The notes beneath the pieces were generated by a model. That model was not told where the DNA came from, did no database searches, and worked only from the letters and a program-made list of their open reading frames with translations. Source: Alphaproteobacteria bacterium (GTDB lineage Bacteria > Pseudomonadota > Alphaproteobacteria > Rhodobacterales > Rhodobacteraceae). From it: a DNA stretch of 64,000 nucleotides. How positions within the stretch are numbered: position 1 is the first letter of the stretch; every line of letters starts with the position of its first letter. This document shows positions 37,468 to 45,678 of this stretch, piece by piece. A program made the position numbers and the translations under genes. The DNA lies in contig JAUILL010000006.1 of assembly GCA_030433335.1 (NCBI GenBank), positions 62,001 to 126,000 on the forward strand. The letters run 5' to 3'.

Positions 37468-37801
37468 TGTTACGTCCCTCGTCATCCTGTGCGGCCGTCG
37501 CCGCTTGTTGCTCTTGGATTTCTGTTACCGAGCGGAGCATTGTCTTCACGCCCGCGATGAAACCCAACAATGTAAATACCGCCATGCAAATGGGTTTGGT
37601 CCCGAAAATGGCATCCAAACCGTATCCCATGCCGAAGCCGATCAATAAACCGGCAACCAGTTCCGTCACCATCCGCCAAGCAACCTGCGCTTGGGAATAA
37701 TGTTCGTCGGCCCGGGGTTCAGGCTCGGCATGAGCCTTTTTCACTTCCGAGATCCGCGCCTCCAGGCGCTCAAGGCGCTCTTTTTCGGCTGGATCGATCA
37801 T
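37457..37801 (-). CDS. atpI: AtpZ/AtpI family protein
   Basis: A 114-residue protein with two transmembrane helices (about residues 45-62 and 72-90) preceded by a charged coiled N-terminus ([19 protein letters not shown]). AtpI/AtpZ assist c-ring assembly or cation uptake. The ATG at 37801 matches the family start; an upstream extension is unlikely. It is the first gene of the F0 operon. The F1 genes are not in this window, the split arrangement usual in alphaproteobacteria. Confidence 0.88.
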   Translation of the reverse strand: MIDPAEKERLERLEARISEVKKAHAEPEPRADEHYSQAQVAWRMVTELVAGLLIGFGMGYGLDAIFGTKPICMAVFTLLGFIAGVKTMLRSVTEIQEQQAATAAQDDEGRNSGG

Positions 37802-37970
37802 CTGCGCTACCCTTGGGCTGTTGGGGTTTGGATAGGTGTCACGGCGCTGTGAGTCAAGCGACAGAATGTCCACCCTAAGTCATTGATATTTATAAGATCA
37901 CGTTCCGTTTGCGCCATCACGTCGCGGCCAAAACCGGCACGAAAGGCCCATTTCGCATATTCAACCAATC

Positions 37971-37986
37971 GGTTGACGTTCCCAAA
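37971..37986. promoter_or_regulatory. Operator-like inverted repeat upstream of arsR-type gene
   Basis: TCAACC (37971-37976) and GGTTGA (37981-37986) surround AATC, 22 bases before the ATG at 38008. The dyad position is suited to autorepression by the ArsR-family product and could also reach the divergent atpI promoter. Confidence 0.5.
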
Positions 37987-38007
37987 TTCCTGCCCCATGC
38001 CCTGATT

Positions 38008-38358
38008 ATGGACCAGCAGCTTGACCTTGTATTCGCGGCGCTCGCCGACCGCACCCGACGCACCATCCTGTCGATGCTGCTCGAAGACGACATGGCCGTC
38101 ACCGATGTGGCAGAGCCGTTCGACATGTCATTGGCTGCGATTTCCAAGCATCTGACCATCCTCGCCAACGCGGGCCTGATCTCTCAGGAGAAGCGCGGCC
38201 GTGTGAAATGGTGCAAGCTGGAACCGAACGCCCTGCGCGATGCCAGCATCTGGATGCAGAGCTTCGGCCAGTTCGAAGCCGTCAATCTGGACGCCTTCGA
38301 ACGGTTTCTCGAGGTTGAACTCAGCGCCAGTCCTGAGCCTGATCCTTCAGATACTTGA
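38008..38358 (+). CDS. ArsR family transcriptional regulator
   Basis: A 116-residue winged-helix repressor. It has LVFAALADRTRRTILSMLLED at the start, the recognition helix PFDMSLAAISKHLTILANAGL near residues 40-60 and the beta wing EKRGRVKWCKLEP. The metal-binding CxC pattern is absent, so it is probably of the non-metal type often paired with SRPBCC proteins; no such partner is adjacent. The 3' end overlaps the convergent LysR gene by 38 bases. Confidence 0.88.
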   Translation: MDQQLDLVFAALADRTRRTILSMLLEDDMAVTDVAEPFDMSLAAISKHLTILANAGLISQEKRGRVKWCKLEPNALRDASIWMQSFGQFEAVNLDAFERFLEVELSASPEPDPSDT

Positions 38359-39202
38359 GGAAGGTCTGAACTTTGGGTGTGCGGTGCAGGTCCACGTGGG
38401 TCACGATCCAGATGTTCGAGGCCCAAGTGTCATCAGGATCGCAAATCTGCACCAGATCCTTGTGCTGCTGCCATTCCCAATAAGCCATAAAGCCGATGCC
38501 AGCCCCATCCAGAATGGCCTGCTCGATCGCGCGGGAGTCCTCGGACCGGAAGGTCACGTTCTCTCGCGGGATGTTGTCCTTCATCCACATATAGAAGGGC
38601 GCGCGGCTGTCGACATTATCCTGCCCGACAAAACGGTGGTCTTTATAGTCGGCCGGACTCTCGGGTTTGCCGTGCTTCTCGACATAGCTTTTCGACGCAA
38701 ACAGCGCGACCTGTTGGCGAAAGAACGGTTGCACCACGTTATCGGGCTGGTCAGGCGCATTGCCCGCACGGATCGCCACGTGAGCCTCGCCATATTCCAG
38801 ACGGAACAGACGCTCGCCGGTCAGAAAGCGGACGACGACGTCAGGATGCTCTTCCTGAAAGCCCTTTAGCACCGGCACGATCAGCGGCGACAATTGCACC
38901 AAAGAGGTCACGACCAACTCGCCACCCACACCGGCGCCTTGGCCTTTGATCCGGCCCGCCAGCTGGCTGAACTGGTCGTCTGTGGTTTGCGCCACACGGA
39001 AAAGGTCGTGGCCCGCTTCGGTCGGGGTGTAACCGCGGGCATGGCGTTGGAACAATTTCACGCCGAGTCGCTGCTCTAGCGCGTCGATGTGGCGGATCAC
39101 GGTGGCATGGTGAACGCCCAAAATGTCAGCGGCCCCGCTGACCGTCCCCATCCGAGCCACTTGATACGCGGTGCGCACTTCGTCCCAATTATCCATACCC
39201 AT
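38321..39202 (-). CDS. LysR family transcriptional regulator
   Basis: A 293-residue LysR-type regulator. The N-terminal HTH covers DEVRTAYQVARMGTVSGAADILGVHHATVIRHIDALE, given here as the span of residues 5-40, and a periplasmic-binding-protein-like effector domain follows from about residue 90. Starts at 39202 and 39196 are both possible. It is divergent from the azoreductase gene, the typical position of an activator or repressor of that gene; the ligand is unknown. Confidence 0.85.
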   Translation of the reverse strand: MGMDNWDEVRTAYQVARMGTVSGAADILGVHHATVIRHIDALEQRLGVKLFQRHARGYTPTEAGHDLFRVAQTTDDQFSQLAGRIKGQGAGVGGELVVTSLVQLSPLIVPVLKGFQEEHPDVVVRFLTGERLFRLEYGEAHVAIRAGNAPDQPDNVVQPFFRQQVALFASKSYVEKHGKPESPADYKDHRFVGQDNVDSRAPFYMWMKDNIPRENVTFRSEDSRAIEQAILDGAGIGFMAYWEWQQHKDLVQICDPDDTWASNIWIVTHVDLHRTPKVQTFLKYLKDQAQDWR

Positions 39203-39350
39203 CAGACCGCTTAGACCCCCAAAGACATTCTCTGTGCAGGTGCACACATTTACTACCGCATTTCTCGTGATTGCGTTCGAAAAAGCAATACCCAAGTTAT
39301 CGGGAAGAAAGAAAAATCACTCCCTCACTCGAACAAAGTGGATTTAACAA

Positions 39351-39932
39351 ATGAGTAAGACAGTACTTCGCATTGACAGCTCGGTTCGCAAAGAAGGTTC
39401 GATCTCGCGCGACCTCACCACACGTATTCTGGAGCGCTTGGCACCCGAGAAGGTCATCACCCGCGACCTGACCGAAGAGCTGCCCCTGATCGACGGCAAC
39501 TGGGTCGGCGCGAACTTTACCCCCGCGGACAAGCGCACCGACGAACAAAAAGAGGCTCTGTCCCTCTCTGACACCATGATCGCCGAGCTGAACGAAGCCG
39601 ACACCATCGTTATCGGCCTGCCCATCTACAACTTCAGCGTCCCTGCCCGCCTGAAGGCTTGGGTCGACCAAGTGGCCCGCGCTGGCGTGACCTTCCGCTA
39701 CACCGAAGCTGGCCCCGAAGGCCTGCTGAAAGGCAAACGTGCGATCCTTGCTGTGGCATCGGGCGGCACCCCCGTCGGATCCGAGATTGACTTCGCGACC
39801 ACATACCTGAAGCAAGTCCTTGGTTTCATTGGCATTACCGACGTGACCATCGTGGCTGCTGACCAGCTGGCGATCGACGCCGACGGTTCTGTAAAAAATG
39901 CGTATAGCGCCGTGGAACAAATCGCCGCCTAA
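39351..39932 (+). CDS. azoR: FMN-dependent NADH-azoreductase
   Basis: A 193-residue flavodoxin-like oxidoreductase that reduces quinones, nitro and azo compounds with NADH. It starts MSKTVLRIDSSVRKEGSISR (phosphate-binding Ser-rich loop) and has LPIYNFSVPARLKAWVDQVA near residue 93 and the AVASGGTP flavin loop. A physiological role in quinone reduction is likely. It is divergent from a LysR gene and followed by a strong terminator. Confidence 0.92.
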   Translation: MSKTVLRIDSSVRKEGSISRDLTTRILERLAPEKVITRDLTEELPLIDGNWVGANFTPADKRTDEQKEALSLSDTMIAELNEADTIVIGLPIYNFSVPARLKAWVDQVARAGVTFRYTEAGPEGLLKGKRAILAVASGGTPVGSEIDFATTYLKQVLGFIGITDVTIVAADQLAIDADGSVKNAYSAVEQIAA

Positions 39933-39986
39933 CGCAGTTAGCTCTTCAACCGGCCGCGTTCCTCCCTCATTCCCGTGGCCCACTCA

Positions 39987-40024
39987 AAGGCGCGTCCCAT
40001 TCCTCCCCGGGGCGCGCCTTTTCT
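39987..40024 (+). terminator. Terminator after azoR
   Basis: AAGGCGCG (39987-39994) pairs with CGCGCCTT (40013-40020), with extra inner G-C pairs across TCCC and GGGG, and is followed by TTCTT. It lies about 55 bases beyond the azoR stop. Confidence 0.75.
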
Positions 40025-40065
40025 TGACTCTGGTGCCTGTATCATGCATACGCGCGCAGAATCCT

Positions 40066-40143
40066 CCGGAAGTTATGATGCTTCCGGTCCCATGGCTATT
40101 GCCGGGATCGCCCTCCATCAGCGCGTTGCGCCCATGGGGGCGC
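40066..40143 (+). promoter_or_regulatory. Hairpins in the ffh leader
   Basis: CCGGAAG (40066-40072) pairs with CTTCCGG (40081-40087), and GCGCCC (40128-40133) pairs with GGGCGC (40138-40143). Both lie between the azoR terminator and the ffh start. A TTGACT at 40024-40029 is a possible -35 box. I compared the region with the SRP RNA core and did not find the conserved GGAAGG/GCAGCC asymmetric loop, so I do not call ffs. Confidence 0.4.
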
Positions 40144-40208
40144 TTGGCGTATGTCACATCACCGCCTATCTAGGGCGCATTCTTTAACGGTCTTGGAAAG
40201 GGCTTGGC

Positions 40209-41729
40209 ATGTTCGAAAATCTATCTGAACGCCTTGGCGGTGTCTTTGACCGGCTGACCAAAGCAGGTGCGCTGTCCGAGGACGACGTTAAAACGGCTCT
40301 GCGCGAAGTGCGCACCGCTCTGCTGGAGGCCGACGTCTCTCTGCCCGTCGCACGCGACTTTATTAAAGCTGTCCAGAAAAAAGCGACCGGCGCGTCGGTG
40401 ACCAAATCGGTCACCCCCGGTCAACAGGTTGTCAAAATCGTCCACGACGAACTGGTGGCATTCCTCGCTGGCGAAGGCGACCCTGGCAAGCTGAAGGTCG
40501 ACAACCCGCCCGCCCCGATCCTGATGGTCGGTCTGCAGGGCTCGGGTAAAACCACCACCACCGCGAAACTGGCAAAACGTCTGAAAGAGCGCGAAGGCAA
40601 GCGCGTGCTGATGGCCTCGCTCGACGTGAACCGTCCTGCGGCGATGGAACAGCTGGCCATTCTGGGTCAGCAAATCGGCGTCGATACCCTGCCGATCGTC
40701 AAGGGCGAAGACCCCGTCACCATCGCCAAGCGCGCCAAGACCCAAGCGGGCCTCGGTGGCTATGACGTTTACCTGCTGGATACCGCGGGCCGTCTGCACA
40801 TCGACCAAGAGTTGATCGCACAGGCCGCCGCGGTTCGCGACGTTGCCAATCCCCGCGAAACCCTGCTGGTTGTCGATGGTCTGACTGGTCAGGACGCCGT
40901 GAACGTGGCGACTGAATTCGACGACAAGATCGGCGTGACCGGCGTGGTCCTGACCCGTATGGACGGTGACGGTCGCGGCGGTGCGGCTCTGTCCATGCGC
41001 GCTGTCACCGGCAAACCGATCAAGTTCGTCGGCCTTGGCGAAAAGACCGACGCTCTGGAAGAATTCCACCCCGAACGTGTCGCCGGCCGTATCCTCGGCA
41101 TGGGCGACATCGTCTCGCTGGTCGAAAAGGCGCAGCAAACGCTCGAGGCTGAACAAGCCGAGCGCATGATGAAGCGCATGATGAAGGGTCAGTTCAACAT
41201 GAACGACCTGAAAGGCCAGCTCGAGCAGATGCAGAAAATGGGCGGCATGCAGGGCATGATGTCGATGATGCCCGGCATGGCCAAGATGGCCAAGCAGGTG
41301 CAGGAATCCGGCATGGACGACCGCATCATCGCGCGCCAGATCGCCTTGATCAACTCGATGACCAAGCAGGAACGGGCCAACCCGGGCCTGCTGCAAGCCA
41401 GCCGCAAAAAGCGTATTGCCGCCGGTGCAGGCATGGAAGTGTCCGAACTGAACAAGCTGCTGAAAATGCACCGCCAGATGGCCGACGTGATGAAGAAGAT
41501 CAGCCAGAAGGGCGGCAAAGGCATGCTCAAGCAGGCCGTTGCAGCCATGCGCGGCAAGGCTCTGCCCGGCATGGAAGGCAACTTCGACCCCGCGTCGATC
41601 GATCCCAGCAAGATGGACCCCAAAGAGCTCGAGGCCACCGCGCGCAAGCTCGGCATGGGCGGTCTTGGCGGAATGGGCGGCATGCCCGGCATGGGCGGTC
41701 TGCCCAACATGTTCGGCAAAAAGAAATGA
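40209..41729 (+). CDS. ffh: Signal recognition particle protein Ffh
   Basis: The GTPase of the signal recognition particle, which delivers nascent membrane proteins to FtsY. The 506-residue product has an N domain, a G domain with GLQGSGKTTTTAKLA near residue 105, DTAGR near residue 194 and a methionine-rich M domain (residues 320-500) ending in a Gly/Met-rich tail. The first of a tightly packed gene run: the stop overlaps the next start (ATGA). Confidence 0.97.
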   Translation: MFENLSERLGGVFDRLTKAGALSEDDVKTALREVRTALLEADVSLPVARDFIKAVQKKATGASVTKSVTPGQQVVKIVHDELVAFLAGEGDPGKLKVDNPPAPILMVGLQGSGKTTTTAKLAKRLKEREGKRVLMASLDVNRPAAMEQLAILGQQIGVDTLPIVKGEDPVTIAKRAKTQAGLGGYDVYLLDTAGRLHIDQELIAQAAAVRDVANPRETLLVVDGLTGQDAVNVATEFDDKIGVTGVVLTRMDGDGRGGAALSMRAVTGKPIKFVGLGEKTDALEEFHPERVAGRILGMGDIVSLVEKAQQTLEAEQAERMMKRMMKGQFNMNDLKGQLEQMQKMGGMQGMMSMMPGMAKMAKQVQESGMDDRIIARQIALINSMTKQERANPGLLQASRKKRIAAGAGMEVSELNKLLKMHRQMADVMKKISQKGGKGMLKQAVAAMRGKALPGMEGNFDPASIDPSKMDPKELEATARKLGMGGLGGMGGMPGMGGLPNMFGKKK

Positions 41730-42268
41730 TCAACGTCCCCATCATCACCACCGAACGCTTTACGATGCGGCCCTTCACGATCGCGGACTTCAAAACCTTT
41801 GCGAAGTTCTACGCATCGGACCGGTCCATCTATTCGGGCGGTATTGCCGGCGCGGAGTCCTCGTGGCGTATGCTCGCCTGCGAAATCGGGCACTGGCAGC
41901 TGCGTGGCTATGGCCGCTGGGCCGTCGAGGACAAGGAAACCGGCAAGCTGGCGGGCAACGTCGGCCTGTGGTGCCCAAATGGCTGGCCCGAACCCGAGAT
42001 TGGTTGGGACATCTACGAAGGTTTCGTCGGGCGTGGGTACGCGACCGAAGCCGCGCTGGAAGCGCGCCGCTATGCCTATGACAAGCTCGGCTGGACCACT
42101 GTGATCAGCCTGATCAAGCCTCAGAACGACTCCTCCAAGAAAGTGGCACAGCGCATGGGCGCCCGCTTCGAAAAGGTGTTCACCCACGAGCGCTTTGGCG
42201 AGACCGAAATCTGGCGTCACATGCCTGCATCTGACCTGCACCAAGGCGGGATGGACATCTACGCATGA
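41726..42268 (+). CDS. GNAT family N-acetyltransferase (RimJ/RimL-like), copy 1
   Basis: A 180-residue acetyltransferase with the acetyl-CoA loop GFVGRGYATEAALEA near residue 100 and CEIGHWQLRGYGRWAV near residue 50. It resembles the next gene throughout, so the two are tandem paralogues. The substrate is unknown; the RimJ/RimL group acetylates protein N-termini, antibiotics or other amines. It is translationally coupled to ffh and to its paralogue by ATGA overlaps. Confidence 0.85.
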   Translation: MINVPIITTERFTMRPFTIADFKTFAKFYASDRSIYSGGIAGAESSWRMLACEIGHWQLRGYGRWAVEDKETGKLAGNVGLWCPNGWPEPEIGWDIYEGFVGRGYATEAALEARRYAYDKLGWTTVISLIKPQNDSSKKVAQRMGARFEKVFTHERFGETEIWRHMPASDLHQGGMDIYA

Positions 42269-42882
42269 CCGTGACCGCCCCCCATATCTCTATCCCCGAG
42301 CTGCGCACCAAGCGGCTCGTGCTGCGCGGCCCGGCGCCCGAGGACTACCCTGATTTCAAGGCGACGTTCTCGAGCTACCGTTCGCGTTTCATGGGGGGAC
42401 CGCTGAACCAGTACGAGGCATGGATGCTCTATGCCGCGGAAATCGGTCACTGGGAAATTCGCGGCTACGGTATGTGGATGATCCACGACGCGGAAACCGA
42501 CGAAACCTATGGCATGGCCGGCGGCTGGAAGCCCGCAGGCTGGCCAGAGGCGGAAATCGCCTGGATCATCTGGCCCCGCGTGGCTGGCCGCGGCATCGCG
42601 CTCGAAGCCGCCGAACGGGTCCGCCGCTATTTTTACACCGAAAAGGGCTGGGAAACCGCCGTCAGCTATCTGGACCCGAAAAACCTCGACTCGATCCGCC
42701 TTGCCGAACGGCTTGGCTGCAAAAAGGATCACGAGGCCCCGTCGGTCGATGGCAACGACGTCGTGTATCGCCACCCCACCCCTGCGCAGTGCCGGTCCAG
42801 CCAGATTGCGGACGCGATCGCGCAGGAAATCGGTTTCTACCAGAACCCCAATTTCAAACCGGAAGGATGGGCCCTTGACTGA
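42265..42882 (+). CDS. GNAT family N-acetyltransferase (RimJ/RimL-like), copy 2
   Basis: A 205-residue paralogue of the preceding gene. Matching motifs are AEIGHWEIRGYGMWMI, AGWPEAEIAWIIW and the loop GRGIALEAAERVRRYF. It has an extra C-terminal extension of about 25 residues (SSQIADAIAQEIGFYQNPNF). The RxxGxG/A cofactor loop is kept in altered form (AGRGIA). Coupled upstream by ATGA; the chorismate mutase start lies inside its last codons. Confidence 0.83.
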   Translation: MTVTAPHISIPELRTKRLVLRGPAPEDYPDFKATFSSYRSRFMGGPLNQYEAWMLYAAEIGHWEIRGYGMWMIHDAETDETYGMAGGWKPAGWPEAEIAWIIWPRVAGRGIALEAAERVRRYFYTEKGWETAVSYLDPKNLDSIRLAERLGCKKDHEAPSVDGNDVVYRHPTPAQCRSSQIADAIAQEIGFYQNPNFKPEGWALD

Positions 42883-43177
42883 CACCGTGACCCGCGCTGC
42901 CGAAATCCTCAAAGGTCATCGCGAAAGCATCGACCGTCTGGATGCCATCCTCGTCTATACCTTGGGCGAACGGTTCAAGCACACACAGGCCGTTGGCCGC
43001 CTCAAGGCGGAACACGACCTGCCCCCCTCGGATCCCGCGCGCGAAGCAAAGCAGATCGCGCGGCTCGAAGAATTGGCAGTTCAGGCCGATCTGGACCCTG
43101 AATTCGCCAAGAAATTCCTGAACTTCATCATTCAGGAAGTGATCAAGCATCACGAAGCCAAACAGAAGGACGCCTGA
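42875..43177 (+). CDS. Chorismate mutase (AroQ type)
   Basis: Converts chorismate to prephenate for Phe and Tyr synthesis. The 100-residue all-helical product has the AroQ pattern HRESIDRLDAILVYTLGERF, with the substrate-binding arginine, followed by KHTQAVGRLKAEH and a C-terminal helix with FLNFIIQEVIKHH. The start is the TTG at 42875, with GGAAGGA seven bases upstream; no nearby ATG is in frame. It overlaps the GNAT gene by eight bases. Confidence 0.88.
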   Translation: MTDTVTRAAEILKGHRESIDRLDAILVYTLGERFKHTQAVGRLKAEHDLPPSDPAREAKQIARLEELAVQADLDPEFAKKFLNFIIQEVIKHHEAKQKDA

Positions 43178-43229
43178 GCGCGGCCCACTCTGAAAAACAA
43201 ACCAGAAATACCTCTAAGGAGACACTCCA

Positions 43230-43595
43230 ATGGCAATGAAAATTCGTCTGGCCCGCGGCGGCAGCAAAAAACGTCCCCACTACGCAGTTGTTGCAGCTGA
43301 CTCGCGCATGGCGCGCGACGGTCGCTTCATCGAGAAACTGGGCACCTACAACCCCCTTCTGGCAAAAGACGACGAGCGTCGCGTTTCGCTGGACATGGAG
43401 CGCGTTCAGTACTGGCTGAGCCAGGGCGCACAGCCCACCGACCGTGTTGCTCGCTTCCTCGAAGCAGCTGGCGTTGTCGCCAAGAAAGAGCGCGCAAACC
43501 TGAAGAAAGCCGTTCCCGGCAAGAAAGCTCAGGAACGCGCTGAAGAGAAAGCTGCAAAAGCGGCTGAAGCAGCAGAAGCAGCTGCCGAAGAATAA
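43230..43595 (+). CDS. rpsP: 30S ribosomal protein S16
   Basis: A small-subunit protein needed for 30S assembly. The 121-residue product starts [20 protein letters not shown] and has the core [12 protein letters not shown]; an Ala/Glu/Lys-rich tail of about 35 residues follows, common in alphaproteobacteria. AAGGAGA lies upstream of the ATG. It begins the rpsP-rimM-trmD-rplS group, here interrupted by bluB and by a gene on the other strand. Confidence 0.97.
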   Translation: MAMKIRLARGGSKKRPHYAVVAADSRMARDGRFIEKLGTYNPLLAKDDERRVSLDMERVQYWLSQGAQPTDRVARFLEAAGVVAKKERANLKKAVPGKKAQERAEEKAAKAAEAAEAAAEE

Positions 43596-43606
43596 TCGGC
43601 TCTGTG

Positions 43607-44236
43607 ATGACCGGATTTTCGGACACCTTTCGGGAAGAGCTGGATCAGCTCATGCGGTGGCGGCGCGACGTGCGCCACTTCCGCACCGATCCGGTGTCCG
43701 AGGATCTGCTGGCGGATCTGTTTGGCACCTTTGCTCTGGCACCCTCTGTGGGGCTGTCAGAGCCTTGGCGTCTGGTCCGCGTGACCAGCGCCGCGGCCCG
43801 TACCGCGGCGCTGTCCAATTTCCGCACTGCCAACAGTCAGGCGCTGGACGGGTATTCGGGCGACGACGCCAAAACCTATGCCACGCTCAAACTGTCCGGC
43901 ATGCAAGAGGCCCCTGTCCACCTGGCCGTCTTCTGCGACGACAGCACCACCAAGGGCAAAGGCCTTGGCGCGGGCACCATGCCCGAAATGCGCCGGTATT
44001 CCTGCGTTTCCGCGATCATGCAGTTCTGGCTTGCCGCACGTGCCCACGGGCTGGGGGTGGGCTGGGTCTCGATCCTTGATCCTGAAATGCTCTGCCGCGA
44101 TCTGGATGTGCCCACCGATTGGGCCTTGGTCGCGTATCTCTGCATCGGCTACCCGACAGAAGACAACATCACCCCCGAGCTAGAGCGCAAAGGCTGGGAA
44201 GCCCGCGCTGCTGCCCTGTCGCTCGAAACCCGCTAA
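43607..44236 (+). CDS. bluB: 5,6-Dimethylbenzimidazole synthase
   Basis: Destroys FMNH2 with oxygen to make 5,6-dimethylbenzimidazole, the lower ligand of cobalamin. The 209-residue nitroreductase-fold protein has MRWRRDVRHFRTDPV, PSVGLSEPWRLVRV, MRRYSCVSAIMQFWLAARA and GVGWVSILDPE, all BluB-like. Its place between rpsP and rimM is unusual, apart from the cob genes at 25-27 kb. A GTG three bases upstream is an alternative start, and no strong ribosome site is visible. Confidence 0.9.
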   Translation: MTGFSDTFREELDQLMRWRRDVRHFRTDPVSEDLLADLFGTFALAPSVGLSEPWRLVRVTSAAARTAALSNFRTANSQALDGYSGDDAKTYATLKLSGMQEAPVHLAVFCDDSTTKGKGLGAGTMPEMRRYSCVSAIMQFWLAARAHGLGVGWVSILDPEMLCRDLDVPTDWALVAYLCIGYPTEDNITPELERKGWEARAAALSLETR

Positions 44237-44249
44237 ACCGGAGAGACCC

Positions 44250-44393
44250 ATGTTCGGCCTCATTCGCCTGCCATTCCTGTTGGCCGTCGCCTTTGTGGCG
44301 GGCATGATGTACGAACGCTCGGAAAAGGGTAAACTCTGCGACGAAATCGGCGGGACCACCCGCAACGGACTATGCATCATGAGGACGGAATGA
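44250..44393 (+). CDS. Small membrane protein, 47 residues
   Basis: A frame of 47 codons beginning MFGLIRLPFLLAVAFVAGMM, with one hydrophobic helix (residues 5-20) and a hydrophilic tail with two cysteines (KLCDEIGG and GLCIMRTE). CCGGAGAGA lies upstream of the ATG, and the stop overlaps the rimM start (ATGA). The ribosome site, coupling and hydrophobic profile support a real gene. Function unknown. Confidence 0.65.
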   Translation: MFGLIRLPFLLAVAFVAGMMYERSEKGKLCDEIGGTTRNGLCIMRTE

Positions 44394-44896
44394 CCGAACG
44401 TGTTCGAGTAGGGACCATCGGCGGCGCATACGGCGTCAAAGGCGAGGTCCGGATCAAAAGCTTCTGCGCCATCCCCGAGGACATCGCCGAATATGCCCCC
44501 CTCACCACCGAGGATGGCAGCCGCACCTTCGAGGTGACCATCACCCGCCAGATCTCCAACGGTCTGGCCGCCCGCATGACCGGCATCGACAGCAAAGAAG
44601 ACGCGGACGCCCTGCGCGGCATGGGCCTTTATGCCCTGCGCAGCCAGCTGCCTGACACCGATGACGACGAATTCTACTACGCGGACCTGATCGGGCTCGA
44701 CGTGTTCGACACCGGCGGCAACCCGATTGGCAAGATCAAGGCCGTCCAGAACCACGGCGCCACCGATCTGCTCGAGGTGTTTGGCCCCGGCCTGAAAACC
44801 ACCGTCCTGATCCCCTTTACCAAAGAGGTCGTGCCCACCGTGGACATCGCCTCTGGCCGCGTGATCGCGGACCCGCCCGAAGGCCTGCTCGACTAA
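44390..44896 (+). CDS. rimM: Ribosome maturation factor RimM
   Basis: Assists late maturation of the 30S head and binds S19. The 168-residue product has the N-terminal RimM barrel (VRVGTIGGAYGVKGEVRIKSF) and the C-terminal PRC barrel (YYADLIGLDVFDTGGNPIGKI), ending in PPEGLLD. The start overlaps the stop of the 47-residue frame. GAGGA lies a few bases upstream. Confidence 0.96.
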   Translation: MTERVRVGTIGGAYGVKGEVRIKSFCAIPEDIAEYAPLTTEDGSRTFEVTITRQISNGLAARMTGIDSKEDADALRGMGLYALRSQLPDTDDDEFYYADLIGLDVFDTGGNPIGKIKAVQNHGATDLLEVFGPGLKTTVLIPFTKEVVPTVDIASGRVIADPPEGLLD

Positions 44897-44900
44897 TCCC

Positions 44901-45674
44901 ATGACCGACGCTCCCAAACGCTCTCACGGCCGCAAGGCGATCAAACTCACCGCGCAGCCCACGGACCTGTTGGCGCCCGCCCCGCTGGCCCACATCTGGA
45001 CCGCCCGCGTGATCACCCTGATGCCCGGCACCTTCCCCGGCATCTTGGGCGAGAGTCTGACCGGCAAAGCGCTGCGAGAGGGACGCTGGCAGCTGGAAAC
45101 CGTGAACCTGCGCGACTACGGCGTGGGCAAGCACAAGAACGTCGACGATACCCCTGCGGGCGGCGGCGCGGGCATGGTCCTGCGCCCCGACGTGGTGGGC
45201 CGCGCGATCGAAGACGCGATGGAGGGCACCCGCGGCAACTGGCCGGTCCTCTACATGTCCCCCCGCGGCAAACGCATCGATCAGGAAATGGCCCGCAATC
45301 TGTCCACCTGCGACGGCGTCACCATCCTCTGCGGCCGGTTCGAGGGCGTGGACGAACGCGTGCTGGAACACTACGGCATCCAAGAGGTCTCTCTGGGGGA
45401 CTTCGTGATGACCGGCGGCGAAATCGCGGCCCACGCGCTGCTCGACGCCACCGTCCGCCTGATCCCGGGCGTCTTGGGCAACGCCGAAAGCATCGAAGAA
45501 GAGAGCTTCTCCAACGGCCGCCTAGAGCACGGCCAATACACCCGCCCCGCCGTCTGGAAAGGCCGCGAAATCCCCGAAGTTCTGATGTCCGGCCACCACG
45601 GCAAGGTGGCCGACTGGCGCAAGGAAGAGTCCGAGCGGATTACTCGGGAGCGGCGTCCAGATTTGTTGGAGTGA
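44901..45674 (+). CDS. trmD: tRNA (guanine37-N1)-methyltransferase
   Basis: Methylates G37 of tRNAs with S-adenosylmethionine, preventing +1 frameshifting. The 257-residue SPOUT enzyme has the GVGKHKNVDDTPAGGGAGMVLRP stretch split around residue 75-97, the trefoil knot SPRGKRIDQEMA and LCGRFEGVDERVLEH, and the C-terminal domain GHHGKVADWRKEES. A roughly 25-residue N-terminal extension is present. Its usual partner rplS is 1.1 kb away because of an inserted antisense gene. Confidence 0.96.
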   Translation: MTDAPKRSHGRKAIKLTAQPTDLLAPAPLAHIWTARVITLMPGTFPGILGESLTGKALREGRWQLETVNLRDYGVGKHKNVDDTPAGGGAGMVLRPDVVGRAIEDAMEGTRGNWPVLYMSPRGKRIDQEMARNLSTCDGVTILCGRFEGVDERVLEHYGIQEVSLGDFVMTGGEIAAHALLDATVRLIPGVLGNAESIEEESFSNGRLEHGQYTRPAVWKGREIPEVLMSGHHGKVADWRKEESERITRERRPDLLE

Positions 45675-45678
45675 TTAC

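Noticed and set aside
40025..40208. SRP RNA (ffs) in the ffh leader
   Set aside because: The CCGGAAG hairpin suggested it, but the conserved asymmetric loop and the tetraloop helix of 4.5S RNA are absent.
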